Below, in pieces: positions 1 to 13,350 of a stretch of 64,000 nucleotides of DNA. The DNA comes from Cantharellus purpuraceus. Lineage: Eukaryota > Basidiomycota > Agaricomycetes > Cantharellales > Hydnaceae. Position numbers and translations under genes: made by a program. The stretch's first letter is position 1. The number at the start of each line of letters is the position of its first letter. Below the pieces are notes generated by a model. That model was not told where the DNA came from, did not search any database, and saw nothing but the letters and a program-made list of their open reading frames with translations. The stretch covers positions 496,001-560,000 of the forward strand of contig JALBUN010000017.1 in NCBI GenBank assembly GCA_025174535.1, given 5' to 3'.

Positions 1-2325
1 CGGTGTTCTGTATACGGCACATTGGTGGGAAAGGAGTGCTGAACCCGTCGTTGGTGGGTCCGGGCGGAACAACACTGCTGCCGGGTACTACCAGGGAATG
101 TACAGCAAGAAATTTAATCAATATACAGGAGAAGGGAAATGCTGACGCTGTAAAGTCCGTAGCCTCCGCGCGCAGCGTTTGGCGGTCATCAGAATCTCCA
201 CGGGCCGGACTTCACCGGAGTTTGAAAAATTTCTTATGCTGTCATTTTTGCAATGGAACCGTATAAATACCATTGCACCACCTTCCCCTTCTCCTCGCCC
301 TTCACTTGTGTAGCCACATTTTGACGCAGGCAACCTCATATGTCCATGAAGCTTAAACGTCTAGTCGCAACTCTCTGGCGTACTGTCTGCAGCTGCACCG
401 GTGACGCTGTGAGCACCGACTCTGCATACATCATTGGTAGTCATTAACATTGTTTAGGGTACTTATGGTCATTCCAACACCCCATACCGACAGCTGAATC
501 GGCCTAACAAGCAAGGCGTACCCATCATTGAAAAGGTGCCTCCCCATGTTTCTTCGATTGCTCCCCTCCCGTGCTAACGTCACGTCTCAGGCAGAGATGT
601 TGGACCCAGAAGATCGAGCCTGGGTTTAGGATAAAGTGTTCAAGGTATGCTACCTCTAGTTGCCGTCCCAGGATACTCAACGCGTTTTCAGACTATGTAC
701 CACTGCAAGCACATTCTTTCTGTTCATCGGCTCAGCATCCCCATCACTTGTATCACCACGTCCCATCATTCAATTCCGAACACAATGCTATCCCCTCGCG
801 TAGTCGAACAATCGGCTCTACGATTCGTATACCAAGGCAGCATAACGTACATTCGTTCAGTACTGTAATAAAATTCACTCCAGTTCGAGACCCATTCCAC
901 CAGGCCCTTAGTGAGCCCTGAACATACATAAATGTGCTGTTGCAAGCCGCCCGACAGCAAAGCATACCAGAGTGGCTAGGGCCTTTCTGAGAGGGGTGGT
1001 CGGGAATAGAACCATAACCGTGTAGGCGGCTCGTAGCCCGAAATAGTGGGTGGGCGAATTGGCCGCCCAGGAACGCCGAGTATGCGAAATTGCATGCAAC
1101 TACTACCTATCCGTATAATTGAGAGTCGGTTATCCTTTGCGTTCCATGGAGCGAAACGTACCTGTCATTTGTTGTTGCGAGGCACAAACTGTGCTCAACT
1201 ACCGTGCCATGTGAGGTGGAGCATCCACTGTGGTCCACAGGGCGTTGTCCTAGAGCGTCAAGAGTGACTAAGAATAGCTTCTATAATTCATCACCTTGCA
1301 GAGATTCACGCCAGTCTGGATCTCAGACGTAAACAGCCGAGTGCCTCATTAATGTAAGTGGGGATACCCGACAAAGATTCACATCTGCATCCTCTCTCGG
1401 CACTGGATGCGGTAAACGGCTTCCCATAATGAGTTTCACACCAGGATGGCGAATTGGGAACTAATAGTCCCCAAGGCATCCCAAGGAGAAAGCACCATTG
1501 TCAGAAAAAGACAGCCCAAGCTGCAGGATCAGCTTCCTTGCCGTATGCAACGCCTTTGAGGAAGGTTCCAGTCATAGTGAATCGGGGATACACAAAAGGC
1601 CCAGTGACTGAGATTATACCAGGAAAATAGTTTCCCCCTGCAGTCTCGCAATGTACACGCCCAGGATAAACATTATTAAAGGGAAATAGAGTCGACAGAT
1701 GGACAGTTGGTCTGTGATCAGCACCTTAGCATTATGTGTCAGGGGAGACGCTGTCCTTGCCGAGAAGGGTCGCCAAGAAGACAAACAGAGGACTGGGAAG
1801 AATTGTATGCGGCAACCGCATTCAAGCTCTCAGGCGGAAGCTGTCAGGAGACCCTTGTGCCTTTCACGGGATCCCCATTAATGAGAAGTGAGAAACAGTC
1901 TGACACATAGTCTGGGCCACAGGCTTCTGCCAATAGATGGTGGGATCGAGGTCAGCGCTGATATACTTTTATTTGAAAAACGAAAGCCTGCATGTACACT
2001 GTCTCTGATACCAGAGGCTGGGATACGCATCCTGCATCTTGACGTGGTCCTCCAGTATCGACAGAACATGCAGGCAACTTGAAGGAAAGCAGTGAGTCAT
2101 TCCTGCAATGTGATGGAATTTCGCAACATGCCAGTGCAGGAGCCCACAAGCCATGGTTAAAATATTTTCTGGTTGTACGCCTGGGACTACTGGCACAGCG
2201 AGTGGTCAAGTTTCGTCGATTGAACAATAAGAGTCGTGGTCACGTGACCAAACGCGTCCGTTTCTGCGCGTGTATTTTTCCGTTTCTGTTCTTCCCACCG
2301 GACACCGTGGAGTGTCATCCTCGCC
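1..2325. other. Gene-poor left edge
   Basis: No multi-exon gene could be assembled here on either strand. A TATA-like element (tataaata, about 262-269) precedes a 35-codon ORF at 340-447 (+) that begins MSMKLKRLVATLWRTVC. It has no recognised motif and lacks a C-terminal CaaX box, so it does not look like a mating pheromone precursor. The remaining short ORFs have no family signature. Confidence 0.4.
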
Positions 2326-5300
2326 ATGTCAACACTCAAAATGCAGGAGTCCATGCCGGATGACGAGTTCACGAAGCTTCGTCAACAAGCTATTAACAAA
2401 GGTCAGGAGCGGCTTTGCTTTTATTTATTCACAGCTGATTTGAGTAGACATTCGCTATGCTACCCTGGAGAACGAGCTACTCAAGAAGAACAATGACTTG
2501 ATGTCAGTCAAGGCGGCGCTCAACGAGACTCTGGGAAAGGTATGCGGTCCGATAGCCAGAGCCAGCCGCACCACTGACTCTCCACATAGCTTCGGGAGGA
2601 AGCTGACCGTGTCATCAAGCTTGAATCCGATCTAAATCGACAAACGGAAGTGCGTACTCTGTGTTACTTTTAGATATCCAGCGGTGCTCCATATATTAAA
2701 CAACAGGACTTACGTGCCGAGCGTCTTAATCGACAAAACCTTGAGGCATCACTCACATCTGCCAGTGAGAAGCTTGCCTCTGAAGAGCAGTCGGCAAAGT
2801 ATCTACAAATGGGTGCGTTACGTTTCACTAGCACATCTCGCGTACATTGAATTCAACACCCATGCCAGAGCTTGACTCTTATGCTTCCCGCATGTCTTCG
2901 CAACACGAAATTGAGCTGAAACGTCTTCAGCATGAGAAATCTACACTTGAAGCTCGTGTGCGAACGTTTGAAACACATTCGCAAGCAAGCAAATCTTCTC
3001 AACTCCCCACACGTCTGCCACGACCAACGACATTTTCCGGCGCCGCCTCGACTGCTTTAGAGGCGCGGATTGCCACTCTCGAAAGCGAGCTATCCACCAC
3101 ACGACTAGAATTAGCAGATACATCGCACTCTCTTGCTGCCGCACGACAAGAGGCGGCAAAAGTTCCGCGCCTTCAATCCGACCTGATTGCTGCCGATAAT
3201 GCACGGCTCAGAGCCGAGAGAGACGCAAGCACCCAAAAGGCAAACGTACAGGATGCTTTTGAACAGCTAAAGGAGCGTGACGAGGAACTGGAGTACTGGA
3301 GAGACACAGCTGGCGAACGGTCTTTAAATGAGGGAAAGTTGGAGGATGCACTGAAGGAGCGTGATGAAGCTGTGAGGAGTGAGGAAGCAGCACTGAAGTG
3401 TGAGACTGCCCTCCGGAAGCGAATACAGGAATTGGAGGAGTCAGAGGCCGAACTTGTTATAGGACGTGAAGAAGCACTCAACGAACTCCACCGACTACAA
3501 GTTGAGTTCCCTGCTGATGCCAAGTAAGTCCACTCACTCTACATACTTCACTGTTATTCAGTCGTCCTCCAGGACCACTGAAGCAGTCATTGCGGAGCTA
3601 CGTTCGACTCTTGCTGAGCGAGAATCTGCGTTACTTAACGCGCGAGGGTTTGCTTCAGAGTTGCAGCAGATGTATCGCGAGACGCTTAATGCGTGCGACA
3701 GTGCAGAGGCCCGTGTTCGGAACCTCGAGCTTCAACTGCACCCCGCAAGTCCTGATCTCCCCCCCCTCGTCATTGTCTCCCCCCCTCCTTCGTCGACAGC
3801 TCCCAAGCCGTTCCTTGCTCAGCCTAAACCCATGTCAAGGATGTCACCCGAAGACGAAGCAGTTGTTGCACGGTTACTGTCCGCTGTTGAGCGCTTGCGC
3901 GGAGAGCGCGACGCCCTACGAAGGGATCTACATTTTGTCAAAGTCGAGCATCGGATAGCAGATGATGCGCTCCGAGCTCGTCTCGAAGCCACAGAACGCG
4001 AGGTTCACAGGCTCGAGAAGCTCGCGGCATCATCACAAGAAACCGTGGAGCGACGATCTGCGGAAGGCACGGATGAGTTGCGCAGATTGCAGCATGAACT
4101 GGATACTTGGCGCGAGAAGTTCGAACGAGCAGATGCCGAGTTGACTGACCGGACTGCTGAGCTGGCGAACAATGACGTTGAGATGGACATTATGCGTGTT
4201 CACCTACGTGAAGTTGAGGACGACAGGGATAAGTCGATTTCTTCATACAGGGAGTCATCTCGAGTTACGATCTCGTCCCTCATTGCGGTTCAACACCTTA
4301 AATCTGAGCTGGATGATGCGGATGACCGTCTGACCCAGCTACATCAGATCAGTCACAAGCCACCCATCACCCAAGAGACGCTCCGTGCGGAATTGGATGC
4401 CAGTAATGCTCGCTTTGCCGATGCCATCAAGGAACTGGAGCAACGCGACATACAGATCACCGATATGCACTCCAACCTCTTTCAATTCGAATCTCAAATT
4501 ACGGGCCTCAAATGTGAACTCTCTGAAGCACGCGAAGAGCAGAACATTACAGATATGGGGTATTCGGCTCGACAATGTCCTTTGGATGACGACGGTGGAG
4601 CGGAGGGGCTGAAATCTCAGCTTGAAGAGCTCGAGCAAAGGATTTTACGGCGTACAGAGCAAATTGGTATGCTACAACATGACATCAAGCGATTGGAGAC
4701 GAACTTGCGAGTCGCCGAGGAGACAATTGGGGAACTTACTACTGAGGTGGAAACATTAGGACAGGAACGGGCTTGTCTGGTCGATGATTGCGCTCAAGCG
4801 AGGGAGGCCCGGGATGAGGCGCACAGAAGAATTGATGAGCTGGAGCTGGAGCTAGAGTCACTCACGGATCACCGTGATGAACTTGAAGACACAAAGGCCG
4901 CACTTCAAAATGTGCGCGCTGAGGTCGTGACAAGCACGACGTCTCTGGAGACCATGGTGCATGTCTTCGCGGAATCTGTGGCGAGGTCCAGGCATCTACA
5001 CGCGGCGTTGAAGGGAAGTAGAACGCGACTGGAGGCCGTGGAAGCTAATGCCAATCTGGCAGAGGATCGTCACTCACGCGCTCTCGCCGAAATTGAACAT
5101 CTTTCTTCGGAGGTCGATTCCATGGCTGTGACCATTCGTAGCAAAACGGCTGATATGGATGCTTTGACTGAAGAGCTTAATTCAGCTAAACAAGAGACTC
5201 AGCGTCTATCCATGGCCATGGAATGCCTCAAGAGCGAAGCACAGTCTCGTGAACAGGACCTCACGGGCGAGACACAACAGCACACTGCAACGATCGAAAG

Positions 5301-7273
5301 ACTTGAAGGTCGCCTTGCAGCGGCGGAAGAATCGAAGGACGCGCTCTCTCGGTTGCTGGAAGCAGCGCAGCTGAAAGAAGAAGGAATTCAAGCGAAGCTT
5401 GAACAAGTACAGGGCGAATCGCAACAAGTTATTCAGGAAGTGCGAGAGCTTACTTCGACCGTGGCATTACTCGAGCAAGAACTCAATCAAGAACGAGTGT
5501 CGCACTCTGAAACTATTACCATGGCACAGGAGAATTTCGAGAAAGAGACCTCGTTGTTGGAAGCTCGGGCCGAGGAGAGTCGGCAGCAATACCTTTCTCT
5601 CCAAGCAGAGCATGCGAATGTCGTTCGGGAGCTCACGTGCAGACTCGAGGAAACAAAATCCCAGCTTGTGAAGGCCCTGGAGGATGCGACATCTCGCGAG
5701 TCACTAGAGATTGATCTTCGTCGTCTAGAATCTGAGCATGCAGAAGAACTTGTAGTCCTTCGTTCTCGGCTCGATGAATCCATTGGCCGAGCCGATTCGC
5801 TTCATGCCCAGGTACAGGCCGCGGCGGAAACGATCAAAGATCTCCAGTTTGAACTGGCAGCTACAGTAGAGCGTTATGATGCTGCTCAGGTCGAAATTCA
5901 CGGCCTTGAACATGCGCTTGCAGGAGCGCGTACGCACGTCGACGAGCATGACGCCTCAATTGAAGCATTGCAACGCGAGAAAACTGCACTTCAAGTGGAA
6001 CACACGCGACTAGAGGCAGAGCTTGACAGGATGGCCACCAAGCATCAGTACGTGGAGCAACAAGCTAAACGAAGGTAAGCGCATGATCCAGTTTTCAGAA
6101 TTGTTGTCGGGGGTTGATCTTATGGTTATCAGTGATCACGAAATTGTGAGGCTTAAATCGGAGGTGGAGCGTCTTGGAGGGGAGGTTGCAAAACTCGATG
6201 AGGCAGCGCAGACTGCCGAAATCAGTCTCTCGTTCAAGACGAATCAGTATGAACAGAAGTTGGCTATGATGCAACGCGAACTGCAGAGACAACAGAGCCA
6301 CCGACACTGTCAGGAAAGCATCGCCGAGCTCAATGAGAAGAATGAATACCTAGAAGAGATGCTCAGAATGAAGTCGGTTGAGATTGAGGATAATGATGAT
6401 CGTTTCATTGAGTGAGTTTTTCAATCATGAATAGCTGCTTTTGCCTAACGTTGCCACAGTGCCTTAAAGGAGAAAAAAAGGCTTACAAGCAAGGTTGACA
6501 GCCTGACTCGCAAGGTGCAAAGCCTGCAGACAAAATTAGCAGGCCTCATAGCGCCCCCATCATCAACGTCCACCCCACCGTTACCCACTCCTAAACCAAA
6601 AACGCCTTCTCCACCCCTCTCCCAATCAATTCCCTCAGCGGGCCCTTCCAGTCAACTTCCTACCCGTATCCCATCTAGCCCTGCTGCTGCATTACGTGCA
6701 AAGACCCCTGAGCCATCACGAAAGGCGTTTGCATCTAGGATGGCAACCGCTGAACCGCCCGTTCCTTCCTTGCCGAATGTCACCTACAAGACTCCGTCTC
6801 GTCCTGCTTCTCGCGTCGATACACATCGACCAGCTGACGCTGCATCTTTGTTTTCTCACGCGAAACCTGCTTCACCTACCCCCTTGTCTTCCGGGAGTAG
6901 GAAGAGGCGTGCTCCAGATGATTTCGATTCGCCGGCTCCCGGACCGGCTGAAGCCATGGTGGCATCAATTGATAATACGACTCCCCGCCGCATTCGACGT
7001 CCAACGAGCGATGGCCGGAGTGGATTCACGCCTACACGTAACAATATTACGACAGCCTCTCAGCGACCGATGCTGCAGCAGCCATCTCCGCTCAGGAGGA
7101 GTATAGTTCCATTGACTGAAACCACGAACAGCCCAAGGGGGAGCAAACCAATCGGTTTGGGGAGGCCTGGCTCTATTTCAAAGCCACAGATGCGCAGTTG
7201 GTTGAGCAGGACCAGGGCACCGGGTGCTACGAACGGTGAGACTCGTACGAGCATTTTAGATGTACAACCATGA
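2326..7273 (+). CDS. Large coiled-coil protein, function unknown
   Basis: Eight exons give 1,527 residues: 2326-2401, 2448-2539, 2590-2649, 2707-2812, 2869-3523, 3573-6074, 6133-6411 and 6460-7273. All junctions keep frame with GT-AG introns of about 45-60 nt. Roughly residues 20-1250 are almost continuous heptad-rich coiled coil, dense in E, K, R, L, Q and D, with no globular head such as a kinesin motor or SMC ATPase. A proline and serine-rich break (near 3740-3840, then the EDEAVVARLL stretch) splits the rod. The last 250 residues are disordered, rich in S, P and T, and basic, with repeated SQLPTR-like motifs and several SP/TP sites, suggesting phosphorylation and perhaps filament or chromatin binding. 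The start was chosen because it opens the first exon of an unbroken splice chain. It could be a spindle-pole, septal or Golgi tether protein; the sequence does not decide. Confidence 0.75.
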
Positions 7274-9021
7274 GTCTGGAATCAATAAGGATGTGGGGAC
7301 AGCTTGTTGTTTATCTATATTCCCCAGCCATCCTGTAATCCGTAGCCACAGTATCTCGGTTTGTTTCCTTACTGTTTCAATTCCAGATATAGATATGATT
7401 GAGTGTTCACCATACAGTAGGTACAAGGTAATACGAAGTTGCAAAATATTTACAGGTTCCTTAACTACGGCCTATTTCCTTCCCAAATATTCTGATTCGT
7501 CTACAGGATGTCCTAAGTCTCATCAGCCAGAGTGTTGTGACATGAAGTATGCGGATATCAGAGTTGCATCCTTGTGTGTGGTTTTGGCACACATAATGCT
7601 ACTGGTAGTGTTACAAAAATGCCAATGACCTGCCGGTGGCACAGTTCATCCCGGTGATAGGGTGGCAGTGGACAAGAATAAAAGGGAAGTAGAATTGAGC
7701 AAAATGTATCGAATAATAGTGCAGCTAGAAGCCATTCTTCCACATAATCCGTCGGACTCGTGGAAGACTAGAAGCATGTGCGCTTACGTGACTTCTTAGT
7801 GATGGAACTTATGTAAAGGATTCGAGGTCCGCTCACACTGATGATCCGTGCAGTTTATTCTTCACAGCGCACAACTAGTAGCTCTGTTGTCATAATCACT
7901 CTCACAAAATATTGAGCAGCATCCATGATCAGTAGTGTACGGCTGTTCAAAGTAGCCCAATGTTCCGCATTGTTTACTCCCTGACCACACTAACATCGGC
8001 AGATCATGAAGACTAGGTGGGAGCCTTACAAGGTATTCCGAATCTCAACTTTACAGATAAATTACCTGGAAGAATGATTCCCCGCCAACGGGTAAAAATG
8101 GATGCATCACATACACCACCTGGTTGCTCCATCAGTTCACAGCACGAGGATTCCGAGTTATGAGTTTCACACAACAATGGGATGGCACAATCAAGAAAGC
8201 CGCCAATATCCTATTAGTGGCGGCTCCTTAAGCAACACTCCAGATTGGAATTGGTGCCGACTTTGCGTCAGAGTGTTGATTTTCTGCGTGGATTGTGTTC
8301 GTTGTGATCTGTAAAAAATCAACAGTGCATCCACGCCACTCAAAAGTCCTGGTGTTATCATACGGATGAGGCCTTGCTCATACGCAGAAAACCCCTCCAA
8401 GATTGGACAACACTCGTATGTCTAGTCTCCGCGACATAAAGATCATACAAAACGAGGCCATTTATGACCCCTGTACACAGGTGGCGGGTCATCCAAATGC
8501 CTTTTCAAAACGGATAAAATTGACTCACATTGGCTTCTCCTGCATGGAAAGCCTTCCCTAAGTGGGCGACTGAGGCTGCACTGCAGGTAGCGACGCCCAT
8601 CTCGGCGCATGTTGATGCACAACAAAAATAGAACAGTCAAGACGACAGATTCGATGACTGACATTATAGTTACGTCTCAGAGAGACATAGCTTTGACGTT
8701 GACTATATGACATGACGCTGTCCTGTCAACAGTCTCAAGCTTCGTATCAAGGCGTTGGATATTCGAGGATCAGTCAACAGGCGTTATCCCAATTGTTGGT
8801 GCAGGTAGCTTCCGTTTGAAATCGTTGAGAGTTAAGAGAGACCCGTGAGGCGGCGTGCGACCCGAGTTCATAGGTGTGGTCAAATTGGCGCCGGTCTCTC
8901 GTCTCCGCTGCTACACCTCGCATCTCAAGATCTTGGTAACTTTGCACATCCTCAATTTCTATACCTATATATTCTGATTATCTGTGAAAGTTTTTGCCTT
9001 TACTCTGAGAAGGAACACATT
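7274..9021. other. Intergenic region
   Basis: About 1.7 kb lies between the coiled-coil gene and the next small gene. I see no coding exons with family signatures, no RNA gene and no clear repeat. Confidence 0.5.
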
Positions 9022-9829
9022 ATGCAGTCCGATGTCACTTCTGGTACTGAGGATAGATCGGCAGAACAAGGTAATTTTAGGCTTACAAATTTTGGACAAG
9101 CTGGTCTGTCTGACTGACTAATTTACATCTGTAGTATTGTATGCGACTGGGAGGCAGAAAAGAAAGCAAAGGGGAGATCATGTCGCAGTCGAAGCGTCCC
9201 CGGACACGACGACTATAAAACCCACTAATGCAGCGCATGAGCATCTTAATCTGGGGGACCCTCCACATGGGCCTCCCAGTCCCTCTTCAGCGTCACATCT
9301 GTCCCTTCCCCCACATGTAGCCTCCGAGTCCCCCTCCATTGGAGTACGGTCATCGTCACGTGATGTATCGCCGTACCCTCGCTCACGACCTTCCACCCCC
9401 ATCGGTCAGTCTACACCCAACCCCTCCACTCAAATACCAGTGGCGCCACGCCGCTCCCAGCGTACACTTGCCAAAGGTCCCGAACGCCCGAGCGGACCGC
9501 CCGAGCTCGAAGCCGCCCTCAATATCGCTATTCGCAACCTCGAGTCAGACGTTTATGCCTGGTGGTGCGCGAACCAGAAGCCTGGAAGTCCTTCCCCCAC
9601 CACGGCGTATCTGAAAGGCCGTTCCTCTCGTATAAGAAAGGCTGCTGAGGCAGTGGACGAGGCGGATCGACTAATAAACGAGGCCGTTTATGGGAAGCCG
9701 AAAAAAGCTCGCCCTCTCAAGAGAGCGCGGGTGTCACCACAGTCGTCTCCAGGCCGTTCTGGAGACGTTACCCCGGAGACACCACATGAGCACCTCGAAC
9801 TCAACTCCCAAGGTGGCCAGACCCTCTGA
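9022..9829 (+). CDS. Small basic disordered protein, function unknown
   Basis: Two exons (9022-9070 and 9135-9829) joined by a 64-nt GT-AG intron encode 247 residues. Residues 1-120 are low-complexity, rich in S, P, T and H. Residues about 125-200 form a more ordered stretch with SQRTLAKGPERPSGPPELEA, then YAWWCANQKPG, then KGRSSRIRKAAEAVDEADRL. The tail has a KPKKARPLKRAR cluster that could be a nuclear localisation signal. No enzyme motif is visible. The long, compositionally consistent frame and clean intron support a real gene. A nuclear or DNA-associated role is only suggested by the basic tail. Confidence 0.6.
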
Positions 9830-12800
9830 CAAAATGGCTGTGGCCTCTGACATATAGGAACCATTCTGGAATGATGAAGGCAGAAACCATGTCCCTTACG
9901 GCCTTACATCCGACCTGCCTTCGACTCACTTTTCCAACCTGAATGTTCTTTCCTTTGTCGCACGCACACTGCTTTCTGTTGACTCCCGAATATCTTTTAT
10001 GTTTTCCTTTGTTCTCGTTTGTGCAGGGTAATTCGAGTGCGTCAAACAAGCAGAAGCTTGATATTAAACCGTGATAATTTTTATGTTCTTCGCTCTCTTT
10101 TGCGCAGAGTAATTCGAGTGCGTCAAACTCTTGAAAGCATGTTCATACAGTATTCCGAATTCCGAATTCGATAAATCCAATGCAATGGCAATGCTTGGAT
10201 GTAGCCGACGCCAAAGGCATGACACGAGGAGGCGAGATTACGGCATGATCTCAGTAGCGTGCACAACCTATTGTCCACAATCTGTTCCACAATACACCGT
10301 TCACAACGCGGGCCACGTATGCGACACCCTTCATACAGCCCAGTGGTACTAAAGCCTTGCGCCCTTGGTCACAGTTGTATTACATACCTCCAAGAGGAAA
10401 AACGCTCACGATGCAGCCGAATAGAGATAACCACATATTTTCATGAAATCACCGGCTGTATCCTATCAACGACTCGAAGAAACAAGAGAAACTCCCAGAA
10501 ATTTGTCGCCAAACGCCCTCTTTACGCATATAAGCAGTCCAAGCGTTGTGAGTGGCTGCCATGATTATATATGCACTTTCAACGTCTAGTCATTCTGTGG
10601 ACTGACCGGCATTTCCTTGTCACATCTCTCCAGTACGCATTTCCGTCCCCAGCAGCAAATCGCTTCACGACATGTCCCGGCGATACATGCCGACCTCCAA
10701 CCCCTACTTAGAGCAGTGCTTGGCAGAGCAGTGCTTGGCGCTTGCAGTAAGGGTTCAAGTGCCTCGGAAATGCTACATAGGAGTAGATAAAGGATAGTAC
10801 ATCAAGGGGCATAAATTGGCGCAGCACACTCAAAGGCACTCAAGAGAATATGTTGGCACAGTCAGTCCCTGACATGGACAGATGGTCGAACAAGGTCCCG
10901 GAGGAGAGAAGCGTAGGATCGGACGGGACTCGTTCTAGGTCAACCATGGAAGCTGTGTGTTCATATAGGTTTCCGACTCCTGAGCGAAGGAATACAGGTT
11001 GGAACAACCCGATTTTACAATGGTTCATTGGAGAATTTTGTAATGGTGCGTAAGTGTGTTTCATTATTGGCGTTCATCGTTCATTGTCATGTATGAATTT
11101 ATGTCTGATACAGGAATTGTGGTAATTGATATTCTTGCTAGTACAGCTTCGCTCTGACTTCAATGCCTTCGTTACAGTTGTCACAAAATACCAGAATCCT
11201 GGTATCATACAACGGTATCATACAGGTGCTCGGAAAGGAATTCATTTCGCTGAGAAAGGAACGACGAACGTCCTGAAACCAAGGGGTATGCTATACGGGC
11301 TATACCACGCGAGACTACATGCAGGTCTCTCAACGAGGGCATTCGCACTTGTCTTCATCTTTGACGTCCTTCATAACCTACAAGGAGACATACAAGATTC
11401 AGCATTCATCACAGAGAAAACAGAGTGAAGCTGGGCCGCCTGGCAAAAGCGTATCGTGGCGCAAGCATCGTTGGCACTCACTGCCTCGACGTGTTTGCCA
11501 CACCCCTTCCAAACAGAAATAAACAATCAACTCATCGCATTCGTTGCCGAGATGGCGAAACTGAGATACCTTCCAAGTCGTCTTGCCGCAGGCGTCGCAC
11601 TTGACAGCATAGCAGGAGATGACGGGTGATGCTTGAGTATGAATCATGATAGCGTCGAGATATAGGTAGCTGTGATGGTTCGGCGATAAGAGTGAGATTG
11701 GATTATAACCATCCTTATATTACTCCTTGTTGAACAGAAACGGGGCGTCCCTTGGGATCCACTACGGTCCACAAGTGTGACTACGGATCTTCGTTGACCG
11801 ACGTCGCTGATACTATGAGTCACCAGGTATTTAAAAATCGGCGATAATTGATCTGTAGAGCCATGAAAAATCAAACTCCTCAGTTTCTGACAGGATAGTT
11901 GCTTACTTAGTCACCTTTGCTTTCAAGAAATTTCTCACTGGATGGGTCAGAGCTTGCAAATGGTGCTGGGAGAAAGCATGAATGCCAGGTATTGGAAGGT
12001 TTTTCCAACTGTATGCTGCATGACACCCTCTGAAGCCTAAACTTGTTCTAAAGCTTGGAAGGCTCTTGGAAAAATCGTTGAGAGCTGTAATTAAACCATC
12101 TTTCAATTATTTACACAAAAAAACTGCATCCTGAACAAGGGATGTAAAGATTAGGGCATATATCTTCCAGGACATGGCCTCATGCATGTGATTAAGCCTG
12201 CCAGACCATGCTAACTCACTCTATTTTCTTGTAAAATTTACCAACACTTGTAAATAACTCATTAAACATTTATGCCCACTTATATGCTTGAGAAATGACA
12301 ACGAGTGGCCTAGGGATTTTTTTCATATCATGGTGACTCATAGTAGGGGCATAATACTGAACATATACAAGGCTTGACCTAGTACCTCAGTCGCTCATTT
12401 ACACGAGACTGAGTCTATACTAGCTTCCGTTGCATATCCTTCCAATACTCCTGAGAGTCTGATCTGTAATCAGGCGTTACTAGGTTCGAACTTCACAAGC
12501 GCGGTGGCATTACTTACGTAATATAATAGTCCACAATTTACTGCACCCACTTTCAGTCCCAGGCTCTTCTTCCTCGTGCTATCACGTCGTTCACGACAAC
12601 CATCATCAGGATCCTCCTGCTCCAGTGAACCGCCAGATTGTTCAAACTCCGCCCCTCGCACAGGTTTGTGTCGCCACTGTTCGGCCCAGGGATAATCCGG
12701 TGTTTAGCAGGCTCTCCCAAATCATTTCTGTGGACATGATCTCAAAGGGTAGGTTACAGCTCATCGGAATCTAATACGGAAAGTGTATTACGCGGATGAG

Positions 12801-13350
12801 AACAACCAGGCTCCACAAGTCCCATTGATCCAAATACCGGGGCACCTAACAGTTTTCCGTCGTCCCTGCTGTTGGATTATACTGGGCCTCTGTGTTTAGA
12901 GTTTGATGGGGACTGTTGCGTCCAATGCCTGGCACTTCAACCGCTGTGGACACTGGATTGTGGCAAGTATATAAATGCTTGACTCAGCCAAGGCCGTGTA
13001 AGTACTTTTCAACCCACAGGTAAACAAATACTTCAATAGAACCGGATCAATGTGAGAGATCCGGTTCCACGCTTCACTGCATGCACTTATTGTATCAATC
13101 TTAATAGGAGTCAAAGACTCAAATCGGGCGAGTCATTGAACTGCGTTCCTTTCTCTACTAGACCAGCCATGCCAGTGACCATGGTTATGTTTCCAAGTCC
13201 GGTGGTAGCAAGATGATACCTGAAAACCTCTAGGCTGTGCCTGATCTGAACTTGATGGGCTTAAATACCAGTGTCTCAAGCTCTCGAGCTGGTTCGTTTC
13301 ATGACTTAAAAACAGTTGACTCTGTCTATCAACCTGCCACCCCTTCTAAT
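9830..13350. other. Gene-poor region upstream of the terpene synthase
   Basis: About 3.5 kb has only short unsupported ORFs. It contains the short direct repeat near 10.02-10.13 kb and a small tandem duplication (gcagagcagtgcttgg) around 10715-10740. No transposase, reverse transcriptase or RNA gene was recognised. Confidence 0.45.
10015..10128. repeat. Two-copy direct repeat, period about 81 bp
   Basis: The 17-mer taattcgagtgcgtcaa occurs twice, each time after a gcag dinucleotide pair and a pyrimidine-rich run (ttctcgtttgtgcagg and ctctcttttgcgcaga). The units are near 10022-10047 and 10103-10128. It resembles a local duplication of a 3' splice-site-like segment. No function is assigned. 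Confidence 0.6.

Noticed and set aside
340..447. Possible pheromone precursor (35 codons)
   Set aside because: It lacks the C-terminal CaaX motif required for farnesylation, and no receptor gene is nearby.
3173..3523. Minus-strand Ser-rich ORF inside the coiled-coil gene
   Set aside because: Reverse complement of Glu/Lys-rich coiled-coil codons gives Ser/Phe runs; a typical shadow.
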